Shown here: piece by piece, positions 1 through 8,531 of the stretch
Numbering within the stretch: position 1 is the stretch's first letter
How the letters are laid out: every line of letters starts with the position of its first letter
Assembly (NCBI GenBank): GCA_009731375.1
Contig: BJOX01000220.1
Span: forward strand, 737,355-761,675
DNA: 24,321 nt
Origin: Paulinella micropora
Taxonomy: Eukaryota > Cercozoa > Imbricatea > Euglyphida
Direction: 5' to 3'
Made by a program: the position numbers and the translations under genes
Notes under the pieces: model-generated
The model's input: the letters and a program-made list of their open reading frames with translations, nothing else
Told to the model about the DNA's origin: nothing
Databases searched by the model: none

Positions 1-1006
1 AAAAAAAAAAAAAAAAAAAAAGAGAGAGATTGAGGGGAAGGAGTTCAAAAATGTACAAGAATGGCTGGAGAATCCGCTTTGACCTGCCGTATGAGGATGG
101 ATATATTTATCGTCTTTTAGCGTCTATCCGTGGGTCGATGCGCTGTGTGGCATGACTCCATAGCGCATACTATTTGCAGAAAGAAATCAGGTGTATGACG
201 AAAATGCTATTTCCGTCATAAAATCTGGAGGGGGTACTGTAGGCATCACCTCCCGGATAGCTGGTAAAAAGTATCTTTTCCTGGTGACAGGTGCACCAGC
301 TTGTTTTTCAGTATTATTTGTCCGGATTGGACCTGATGCCATTTTATTCCTGGTTTGTTGCAGTTTTCCTTTTTGGTTTGGCACTGAGCTAATATAACGA
401 GACATCATTCTCATCTTTTGAGGACTGTGTTTGGTTGTATTACTGACTTTTTACGAGCTATCGTTGGGGGCATTACAAAATGGGGGAATTATTAATAAGG
501 ATGAAGCAGTTTGGTGTGTCTGTGCTATGCGGTATCTAGCTACAAGACACGTTTGAGGTGGGTGCCTTCAGCCTGCACACGAAATGTTGTCGACTTTCTG
601 CTGCACGTCGACCCTTGCACTTTTCTGTTGAATGCCTAATGCCTCTCCTTCCAGACTAAGTGCACTAATTAAAGCTGCTGACGCAGAGTCAGCTAATCAA
701 GGCTCGATAACCTGTTAGACCACTATTATTAATGTAATAATCTATGATAGCAACTACACTCTATCAGCAGTACTACAGCTTTAATAAGAAAAGGCGCCAA
801 CAGAACACGCCACGTAACTTGACTGGCCGGATCATAAGTAATAGCTCTACCGACACCGTTACTCCGATACGGCCGGTCCTTAACTATTAATTAAGATTAT
901 TAGTTCCAACATCTAGGAGGCTGGAAACTTTGATTGCGTACATAAACTTATTATTGACATAAGAGCAGCCTGATACTAACCTCTCAGGCCACACCGTACG
1001 CGCGTC

Positions 1007-1007
<1 letters not shown>
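1..1007. other. non-coding host-like flank
   Basis: The stretch begins with a run of about 21 A followed by a short GA repeat. It has a balanced base composition unlike the AT-rich viral part. Two overlapping antiparallel frames near 187-414 are open, but neither resembles a known family and neither has a promoter-like context. I see no gene, RNA or transposon end here. Confidence 0.5.
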
Positions 1008-1042
<35 letters not shown>

Positions 1043-1135
1043 GAACGTGTATGTGTCTGTCTGTCTGTCTTTCTCTTTCTCTCTCTTCCCATTTCTCTCT
1101 CTCTCTCTGTCTCTCTCCCCCCCCCCCTCTCTCTC

Positions 1136-1175
<40 letters not shown>

Positions 1176-1199
1176 NNNNNNNNNNCCCCCCCCCCCCCC
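1008..1199. repeat. (CT)n microsatellite with scaffold gap and poly-C
   Basis: Long CT runs with CTGT interruptions occupy 1008-1175. A 10-N gap follows at 1176-1185, then 14 C. Open frames across it in several phases code only for Ser/Leu or Arg/Glu alternations and are repeat artefacts. Confidence 0.9.
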
Positions 1200-1760
1200 G
1201 CACACACACATCCTCCTTCCTGATTTCTCTCTCTCCACCTCAGTGTAGAGTACTAACGAGATACAAACAAAGAATACAGAAACCAAAACATTCTAGCTCA
1301 CATACTGCACGTTTTGCATGCATGGAATCTCCAAATCCTGCAGAACGCGCAAGATTAATTTTTGAGATGGCTTGGGACTGCGGCCATGTGGTTAGAGCTA
1401 TGTCAAAGACTTTGATTTCCTCCCACATGTATATCTCGTGCGCTGCTGCGTCCTCTGCCGTGCGCCGATCAAACGACCAATAGACTCTCCCTCTTTTCTC
1501 TATTCTTTTGGCTGGCCCATATGGCCCAGTCAACCCTTGGGTCACCATGCTTATCTACATACACACTTGATCTTCCCTAAATTCCACGCCGTCACAGCAC
1601 CCTTACCTCTCATATACTCCTCTACTGCTCGCTTTTCTCAAGATATTATTAATATTCTCGCCGCGGCCGCTATTATACAGTTACAATTAATACTAGAATC
1701 TGATTGATTAAATGTGACTGTCAGTTCCGACTCAATCAGCTGACCACGTCGTCCGTGACA
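1200..1760. other. unique host-like sequence, no gene seen
   Basis: This non-repetitive sequence separates two microsatellite blocks. Open frames of about 90-100 codons exist on both strands (1240-1548 reverse, 1438-1707 forward), but they overlap antisense to each other and show no recognisable domain. Nothing else is supported. Confidence 0.4.
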
Positions 1761-2621
<861 letters not shown>

Positions 2622-2664
2622 GTGACTCGAGGATACTACAGCGATTGCTTCACCATCGGTGCTG

Positions 2665-2665
2665 T

Positions 2666-2754
<89 letters not shown>

Positions 2755-2763
2755 GAGATAGAG
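2665..2763. repeat. (TAGA)n tetranucleotide microsatellite
   Basis: More than twenty tandem TAGA units run up to the 10-N gap at 2764-2773. It is the last clearly host-like sequence before the element. Confidence 0.93.
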
Positions 2764-2773
2764 NNNNNNNNNN
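2764..2773. other. scaffold gap at host/element junction
   Basis: Ten N separate the tetranucleotide repeat from the long inverted repeat. The join between host-like and virus-like DNA is therefore not continuous in sequence: the size and even the correctness of the link are unknown. Confidence 0.85.
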
Positions 2774-3174
2774 ATCATTTATGTGTTGCGGACATGTCCA
2801 TTCAAGTATTAAAAACAAGCACAGAAAAGACGAAAAACACACACATGAAGACAGAAAACACACCTTTGTTTTACAAAAACACACATAGATTTTACCAAAA
2901 TACGACAAACTAAGCACACTAAGAGAGATTTGGACAAAATAACGACAATTTTATATTTTTTATTCTAAAAAGTATATATTAAATTTCATTTATATAAAAT
3001 TGTCGCTATTTTGTCCAAATCTCTCTTAGTGTGCTTAGTTTGTCGTATTTTGGTAAAATCTATGTGTGTTTTTGTAAAACAAAGGTGTGTTTTCTGTCTT
3101 CATGTGTGTGTTTTTCGTCTTTTCTGTGCTTGTTTTTAATACTTGAATGGACATGTCCGCAACACATAAATGAT
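2774..3174. repeat. 401-bp near-perfect inverted repeat (hairpin)
   Basis: Positions 2774-2955 and 2993-3174 are reverse complements over about 182 bp. I found one mismatch on reading, in the inner part of the arms. The 37-bp loop (2956-2992) is AT-rich. The two identical 'proteins' readable from the arms on opposite strands are by-products. The left arm starts exactly at the scaffold gap. It could be a viral terminus or head-to-head junction, a foldback element, or a chimeric read/assembly artefact. Confidence 0.9.
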
Positions 3175-3195
3175 CATCAAACCACAACAAATGGG

Positions 3196-3241
3196 GGACG
3201 CGGCGGTAGCCCACACTAATGGACGCGGCGGTAGCCCACAC
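3196..3241. repeat. two-copy 21-bp direct repeat, 25-bp period
   Basis: A GC-rich 21-mer beginning GGACGCGGCGG occurs at 3196-3216 and again at 3221-3241, separated by TAAT. A shorter related piece (GTAGCCACAC) lies near 3390. The high GC content contrasts with the surrounding AT-rich DNA. Confidence 0.85.
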
Positions 3242-3294
3242 GATTAAGGAAAAAAAAGAGTTTTACTTTTTTGCTTTTCTCCTTGGACGATTGG

Positions 3295-3295
3295 C

Positions 3296-3380
<85 letters not shown>
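3295..3380. repeat. (CAA)n trinucleotide microsatellite
   Basis: About 28 tandem CAA units. Open frames through it encode poly-Thr or poly-Cys and are not considered genes. Confidence 0.95.
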
Positions 3381-3410
3381 TTGAAGGCCGTAGCCACACA
3401 CGTTGTTATT

Positions 3411-3519
3411 GTTGTTGTATTTAATAATAATAATAAAACTTAAATAAAGTATTTAAAATGCAAGATGGTGCAACAACATACCTTATTTAAGTTTTATCAT
3501 TATTATTAAATACAACAAC
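3411..3519. repeat. second inverted repeat, 36-bp arms
   Basis: Positions 3411-3446 and 3484-3519 are reverse complementary with one mismatch, enclosing a loop of about 37 bp. Weaker complementarity continues outward for about 9 bp. Arms and loop are AT-rich and carry a GTTGTTGTATTTAATAATAA core. Its loop size is close to that of the larger hairpin upstream. Confidence 0.85.
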
Positions 3520-3757
3520 AACAGCAACATTCTTTTTCTTTTTCATAGAAAAACAGGACGGCCCGATTTTTTCCAAGTGGAATTCATAGTGAAAAAAGGT
3601 TGCGTTTCCGCAAAAAATATAGGCCGGCCCGTCAAAAATATTCTTCTTATCTCTTATTTCACAGCAAATCTTTTTTACCCAAATCTGCAAAAAAATCCTT
3701 TTTGACCAAAATTGGTGTATCCGGATCAGCCATAACGATATTTTTTTGCTGATATGA
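3520..3757. other. AT-rich sequence, no gene seen
   Basis: A reverse-strand frame of about 67 codons (3487-3690) is open but begins inside the hairpin and resembles nothing known. GGCCGGCCC near 3622 is a short GC-rich palindrome. No other feature is supported. Confidence 0.4.
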
Positions 3758-4132
3758 TCAGAATTGAAGGGATTTTAAATATTCAATATTAGGGTTTGTT
3801 TCTTTCTGCTTCTCTTTTTCTATCTGCTTGAGGTATTCCCCTTTGTATTTATCCAATACTACTTTATTAATTTATCTGTATTTCTTTTGTTGCTCTTTAA
3901 CATTATCCTTATTTTTCTTATAATATTCCCTTCGTTGTTCATTTATCTTCTCTTTATTTGCTTTTCTATATCTCCTCTGTTGCTCTTTAATTTTTTCCTT
4001 ATTATTTTCCACATACTTTGCTCTATATCTTTGTTTCTTTGGATCAGGGAGACTAAATAATGCTTTTATTTCCTCTATAGTGGAACTAATTATATATAAC
4101 AATGGATAGTATGTACTTAATACATAATTCAA
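3758..4132 (-). pseudogene. Lys/Glu-rich repeat protein, interrupted by one stop
   Basis: The frame starts at 4132 and gives 86 codons. After a short hydrophobic N-terminus it has degenerate repeats of the type NKEKIKEQQRRYRK and NKEKINEQRREYYK. A TAA at 3872-3874 ends it, but the same frame then stays open to a TGA at 3758-3760 and keeps the same charged composition (for example DKYKGEYLKQIEKEK). I read this as one gene of about 124 codons with an internal stop. Similar charged repeats form the tail of the GIY-YIG nuclease at 15598 in this window, so this may be the remnant of a related mobile-nuclease gene; no catalytic domain is left. Function unknown. Confidence 0.5.
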
Positions 4133-4178
4133 TGGTTGAATATAAGAGCAGGTGAGAGGAAAATAATCTTATTTATAT

Positions 4179-4316
4179 GTGTCCAACCCCAAGGTTGGCA
4201 GTGTCCAAGTAGATTTTTATAAGGTTGGACACTTTTTAGTTATTAAATTTCAATATTTATTATATTATTCTTCTTTCTATTAAATAAATTTTAACTTGTC
4301 TAACCTGTCCAACCTT
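4179..4316. repeat. cluster of TGTCCAACC-type repeats (iteron-like)
   Basis: TGTCCAACC occurs forward at 4180-4188 and 4306-4314, reverse-complemented at 4223-4231, and as the variant TGTCTAACC at 4297-4305 directly abutting the last copy. Partial copies lie at 4193-4198 (GGTTGG) and 4202-4208 (TGTCCAA). The first forward and the reverse copy form a GTGTCCAACC...GGTTGGACAC inverted pair. This non-coding, AT-rich sequence lies just outside the recombinase gene. By analogy it could be a replication-initiator, recombinase-binding or regulatory site; the function is inferred. Confidence 0.6.
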
Positions 4317-4573
4317 TTATTAAGAAATAGTAAATTTTTTTACCTCTCTACTTTTATTACAATAGAGAAAATATAATTTTGGCCGCGGGGTGGTCGGCCT
4401 CGGACACATTGGACTTCATTAATACAAAAAAAAATATCCTCTCTCACACTGCTACTATTGACAACAACTGTCCGAGTGGTTTTTAACAACATTTAGAGAC
4501 ATATCGGAAATAATGGCTATTTTCAATTTAAAATAATTAAAATAATATAGACTTGTCTATTATACACTGACCA
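4317..4573. promoter_or_regulatory. AT-rich leader of the recombinase with a GC-rich island
   Basis: About 250 non-coding bases precede the recombinase ATG. TAAAATAATATAGAC just before the gene is a TATA-like candidate. A short GC-rich patch near 4381-4405 stands out from the surroundings. No ORF of note lies here. Confidence 0.35.
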
Positions 4574-5888
4574 ATGTGGAGCGAAGACGATAGAAAATTT
4601 GTTAGACAATTAAGAGTTGCTACTACTGAAATAAAATTTATGAAGTCGTGTCCAACTTCTACGATAGTGAGTTGAAACCAAGTATTGCCTTTCATAATGC
4701 TATTATATCGCTATTTAGCACACCAACGTGATGAAGAGGCACTTGAGGCACTAACAGCCATATATCCAAAATACGCTATCGTGTATCCTAATTTGAATAG
4801 TAGAAGACAAAGACTTTCTGAGGTAAGAAAAAAAGCAATAGAACCTTATCAAAGTGAAAAAGTATATGAAATGAGAAAACTGGATAAGTATTTTAATCTG
4901 AATGAAGATGAGCGGATTGATATCGTTGAGGGGTATAAGAAAGATGTTAAAGTAAAAAATGAACAAAAAATACAGATTGATGTTCGTGATGTAATGGCTA
5001 AAATGAACGATATGATATTAAGTAATGACCCTTATCTTAAACTACTTGCTTTGATGATAGCAATTGGAGCGAGGCCTGTGGAAATATTTGATAAAAACAC
5101 ATACGAGTTGATACCAGATAAACCAAGTTGGTTGAGGGTAAATAATTTAGCAAAAAAGAGAGAGACAAGAAAAGAATTGGACTGAGAGACCTGTCGTCCT
5201 TTTTACTCCTGAATTCGTAATAGAACAAGTAAATTCAATACGGAACCACTTCAAAAAGAAAAAAGCAGTTATCATCAACAAAGAATGCGTGCTTGATAAA
5301 CAAAAAAACAATGAACTAAACAAAAGAATTATTAAAATCTTTCCTTGGCTTTCGGAATACACACAGAAAAGTAGTATGTTGCGGAAACTTTATGCTAGTT
5401 TGTCATATAGTAATTTTGCCAATCCGAAAATAGAGAATTTTAATACATGGGTTTCAAATGTTCTTGGACACGGCAATATGCTCACCAGTTTTAGTTATTC
5501 ATGGGTTAATGTGGCCGACCCTGAAGAAATCAAGGCAGAAGGAATTAAAACAGAATTAGAGGAGTTAAGAAGCAAGATAGATTTATGTCTGAATTTAAAT
5601 AATGTTAATGAAACTGAAAGTGAAAACGGAGAAGAAAGCAAATATCAACGATTAGGAAAAAAAGCAAGCAGAGATGATAAGTATAAATTGCTCAAACAGA
5701 TTTACAACGACCACGGGGGAATAATAACAAATATTAAACTACGACAATTAAGTAAGATTGGAGCCGTTATTGTTAATAAGTTTATCAAAGAGAAGAAAGA
5801 AGTGCCACAAGAAGAACCCGCGACAGAGGAAGTAAAAGCACCATTAAGAAGAAGCACGAGAAACAAAAACAAAAAGATTAATACTTAA
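4574..5888 (+). pseudogene. tyrosine recombinase (integrase-like), frameshifted
   Basis: The frame opens with ATG at 4574 (MWSEDDRKF...) and is carried by two long open stretches, 4685-5185 and 5289-5888, of about 437 codons in total. The first Arg lies in the motif IAIGARPVEIF. A Lys-rich beta-hairpin follows near 5140-5160. The C-terminal part has MLRKLYASLSYSN, then VLGHGNMLTSFSYSW with His and a Tyr nine residues later, the usual tyrosine-recombinase spacing. The position normally held by His in HxxR appears to be Ser. Frame continuity is lost near 4628-4636, 4711-4717 and 5152-5160; each is a one-base phase change in or beside a short homopolymer. The gene faces inward from the repeat-rich left end, as expected for an integrase or terminus resolvase. 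The family assignment is fairly firm; the exact role is not. Confidence 0.78.
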
Positions 5889-6153
5889 CAACGATTAAAG
5901 GCGGTTCGTGGTATCTTGCTCTAATATTGGACTCTCGTCTGTAGCAATTAATGGAACAGATCGTGAAAAACTGAACACCATCTACATTATCAATATCAAC
6001 TGCTATAATATGAGGGTGTGATTGGAATGTGCGAGACAAGCCACATATATTACAAAATTCTTCTCCATAAATCGGCTGGGGCATTTCTGAATAAACAAAT
6101 GTTCTTATGTGTCCAACTATATCGCTTGGCAATTCGTGTATTATTACCGACAT
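5878..6153 (-). CDS. small Cys-rich protein with F-box-like N-terminus
   Basis: This is a 91-residue protein. Its N-terminus (HELPSDIVGHIRTFVY) resembles the LPxDI...I core of F-box-like motifs. Then come FCNICG and FTICSINCYRR, two Cys pairs about 40 residues apart that could bind one zinc ion. The start at 6153 lies directly beside the divergent promoter shared with the next gene. The stop overlaps the end of the convergent recombinase by 11 bp. I do not recognise a named family. F-box-like proteins in large DNA viruses can redirect host ubiquitin ligases, but that is only a suggestion here. Confidence 0.65.
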   Translation of the reverse strand: MSVIIHELPSDIVGHIRTFVYSEMPQPIYGEEFCNICGLSRTFQSHPHIIAVDIDNVDGVQFFTICSINCYRRESNIRARYHEPPLIVVKY

Positions 6154-6177
6154 GTTTTATATAATATAAAATATAAA
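6154..6177. promoter_or_regulatory. divergent TATA-type promoter
   Basis: The 24 bp between two divergent ATG codons are almost pure A/T (TTTTATATAATATAAAATAT). Both genes would have extremely short leaders. The same arrangement recurs elsewhere in the element. Confidence 0.6.
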
Positions 6178-7503
6178 ATGAACCTTTTTGGTCAAAGCAC
6201 GAATACACCATCTTCATCAACTACATCATCATCTTCTTCTTTATCTATTGATAGCATTAAAGATGCTTTACCAACAACTGCTTTGGGAGAATTGAGAACG
6301 GCCACTTTGTCGCCAGTATTACAAAATGTATTTACATATGGTATTAATACACGATTCTTTGACAAAACGGAGACTAATGGTGGGGTGGTATCGTCTGCTA
6401 ATTCAATGGCGGTTTTAACGACATCCGCCTTAGGTAATTCAACTGCACAGATTACGACTATTGAGCGAGCCAAATATAGAAGTGGCATGGGCTTAGTTGC
6501 TAGATTTTCCGCATTGTTTCCGTCATCTATCGCCGCAGATAGTTTCAATTGCGATATTGGCATAGGCACACCAGCAGACAATTTATGTTTTAGACAATCA
6601 AGTTTGGGAATGTCTGTTGTAAGAACGGCTGGAAGTGTAGAAAATGTGGTCAGTCAATATGCGTGGAATGTTGATAAATGTAATAATACTGGAAACTTCC
6701 CCGCTATTGATTTTACCAAATTGAATGTGTTTGAAATAGTTGTTCAATATCTGGGTAGCGGTCAAATTACATTCAAAATAGAAAACCCGCGAACTGGACG
6801 AATGGAAGTAATTCATTCAATTAAATATGCGAGCACTGCTACCACTCCATCATTGGATCAGGCGGCGTTTGCTATTTATGCGAAGGCATATTCGTCAAGT
6901 CTTGGATCCGTTGTAATGAAAACTGCTAGCATGTTTTTGGCAGTTGAAGGAAAAATTGATTGGACTATTGCTATAACTAACTCGTATGACAATGTTAAAA
7001 CTATAGGAGCAACCGAAAATGCCATATTTACCATTAGAAACCGCGCCACATTCAATAGTAAAACGAATTATAACATAATATACTTTGAGAATTTGTGTAT
7101 CAGCAATTCGGATACTAAAACATGTATCGCGAGAATTATTCTTAATACCACATTAGGAGGAACGCCTTCTTATTCAAATTACGATACCGCCACATCATTG
7201 GCCGAAGTAGATACGGCAGGAACTACAAGAACGGGCGGAAGTGTGATATTTACATATGTGTTGTCTGGCGGTTCATCCATACACATTGGTTTGTCTCATT
7301 ACAATATCAAGATAGGACCAAGTAAGACATTCACCGTATCCGCACAAGTGACGAGCGGTGGAACGGAAAGTATTTACGCAAGCCTTAACTGGGGACCAGA
7401 TTTAAACAAAAAAAGAATAGGTTATTTATGCTTATTTATCAACTTTATTTTCTATCTCTATGACCATTTTTTTTATGTATTCAAAGTCCTTATCCTTGAT
7501 TAA
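6178..7503 (+). CDS. lectin-like virion surface protein (putative)
   Basis: I take the ATG at 6178 (MNLFGQSTN...) because it directly follows the TATA-like stretch; an earlier in-frame ATG at 6109 would overlap the divergent gene. The product has a Ser/Thr-rich N-terminus and then a long beta-rich region without Cys clusters. A segment at about residues 190-240 (NVFEIVVQYLGSGQITFKIE, later ENPRTGRMEVIHSIKY) has the look of concanavalin-A/LamG-like sandwich domains seen in structural proteins of large DNA viruses. The last about 28 codons run antisense into the next gene and look non-native. A phase change in the A7 run at 7408-7414 would place a stop at 7418-7420, just before the convergent gene ends. 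Virion attachment or decoration is inferred. Confidence 0.68.
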   Translation: MNLFGQSTNTPSSSTTSSSSSLSIDSIKDALPTTALGELRTATLSPVLQNVFTYGINTRFFDKTETNGGVVSSANSMAVLTTSALGNSTAQITTIERAKYRSGMGLVARFSALFPSSIAADSFNCDIGIGTPADNLCFRQSSLGMSVVRTAGSVENVVSQYAWNVDKCNNTGNFPAIDFTKLNVFEIVVQYLGSGQITFKIENPRTGRMEVIHSIKYASTATTPSLDQAAFAIYAKAYSSSLGSVVMKTASMFLAVEGKIDWTIAITNSYDNVKTIGATENAIFTIRNRATFNSKTNYNIIYFENLCISNSDTKTCIARIILNTTLGGTPSYSNYDTATSLAEVDTAGTTRTGGSVIFTYVLSGGSSIHIGLSHYNIKIGPSKTFTVSAQVTSGGTESIYASLNWGPDLNKKRIGYLCLFINFIFYLYDHFFYVFKVLILD

Positions 7504-7692
7504 TTCTTCGGTTAGTTGTGCGTGATTTGTCTTCAAATATTTGTAAAACTGGTCAATATTGACACCGCAGGGGATTTGTTGTTTATGTTGTTGTTGCCGT
7601 CGTAGGTTACTGTTTTTGATTAGAGTGAATAGTATATCTAAATTTTGTATAAAGGTCATTATATCTTTTATATTTTCTTTTTTATTACGCAT
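7432..7692 (-). CDS. small helical protein, unknown function
   Basis: This is an 86-residue, Lys/Gln/Ile-rich product beginning MRNKKENIKDIMTF and predicted by eye to be mostly helical (for example the C-terminal FEYIKKMVIEIENKV). Its start overlaps the stop of the minor capsid gene by 8 bp, which implies co-transcription with the capsid block. It has no Cys pairs, signal peptide or membrane segment. Not recognised; position suggests a virion or assembly accessory. Confidence 0.6.
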   Translation of the reverse strand: MRNKKENIKDIMTFIQNLDILFTLIKNSNLRRQQQHKQQIPCGVNIDQFYKYLKTNHAQLTEELIKDKDFEYIKKMVIEIENKVDK

Positions 7693-8489
7693 GATACGCC
7701 TTCAAGAGAATACTAACCTCGAAGTTCAATGGGCATTCAAGCACATCTCCACTCGCATTTCTAATAACGATGTCAATAGACCTTAAACTTTTTGTTGTAT
7801 TAAATGGCACATAATCAGCAACATCGTTTGACGATTCAAAGTAGCACTGGACTCCATAGGGTTTATCTAAATTACATTTACCGACCACGGAGAAATTACC
7901 ATTTGCTTCAACTAAACCAGATTGATTTAAAGCACGGCTATGAATATAAACGGCCGTTTCACCGATTAGATTTACGATAGATTGCATTGTGCTACTCGCC
8001 GCGGCCGAGATATCGGCAGTTAGTCCTATCTTATCTCTAATCGTCATAATCAAAAGCATACGTATCACCAGTGAAAGCGAAATTCAATTTATTAACGGAG
8101 TTCAAAGTTATAACTACGGAGTCGGGGGTAATTGCTGAATTAATCGCAGTTTGAAGAGCGGTAATAAATGTATCAATGGTGTATTGATTTTCTGTTATGA
8201 TTGCCGTTTTTGTAGCTGATCCAGTTGTTTTAATCAATGTGAGAGTGTTGGCATAACTCGGTATGTTTGGGAAAACATTCGGGATAGAGATACTCTTAAC
8301 GACATAAGCACTGATTATATCAATATTCCGACCAGTTGCTGGTAAATCAACGACGAAACGGCCATTGTGAGTAGAAGCGGATTTTGATTCTGTTTTATCA
8401 CTTGAGGAGACACGAAGGAGGAAATTTTTGCGNNNNNNNNNNTTTTTTGTTCGCTTTTCGTCTTCAAGATTGCTTATCGTAAACGACAT
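7685..8489 (-). pseudogene. minor capsid (penton-like) protein, gap and frameshift
   Basis: The N-terminal part (8489 to 8037) reads MSFTISNLEDE..., then after the gap FLLRVSSSDKTES, FVVDLP and SISIPNVFPNIPSY. This pattern (short beta strands, then IPN.xPNI) is typical of the single-jelly-roll penton/minor capsid proteins of Polintons, virophages and Polinton-like viruses. The second open stretch (8068 to 7685) continues in another phase with KIGLTADIS and ends LLKAYHA. Together they would give about 265 residues, a normal size. The phase changes within 8037-8068, where both frames are open and there is no long homopolymer, unlike the other breaks in this element. A 10-N gap sits at 8433-8442 inside the coding region. 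The gene lies directly downstream of the major capsid gene, the usual pairing. Confidence 0.72.
8433..8442. other. scaffold gap inside the minor capsid gene
   Basis: Ten N between two Lys-rich stretches near the N-terminus of the minor capsid protein. The true length is unknown; the frame happens to be compatible on both sides. Confidence 0.9.
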
Positions 8490-8531
8490 TGCTATATTAT
8501 AAAATATTATATTTTAATTTTTAATTTTTTT
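8490..8531 (-). promoter_or_regulatory. TATA-like promoter of the minor capsid gene
   Basis: Between the major capsid stop and the minor capsid start lies a 42-bp, almost pure A/T stretch with TATAATATAGC next to the start codon on the reverse strand. T- and A-runs could also help end the upstream transcript. Confidence 0.45.

Noticed and set aside
187-414. Pair of antisense open frames in the host-like flank
   Set aside because: No recognisable family, mutually overlapping, no supporting context.
976-1286. Several overlapping open frames over the first (CT)n block
   Set aside because: They encode only Arg/Glu or Ser/Leu alternation from the dinucleotide repeat and cross an N gap.
2636-3241. 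Identical protein readable on opposite strands around the hairpin
   Set aside because: It is an automatic result of the inverted repeat, not two genes.
3216-3443. Poly-Cys and poly-Thr open frames
   Set aside because: Translated (CAA)n microsatellite.
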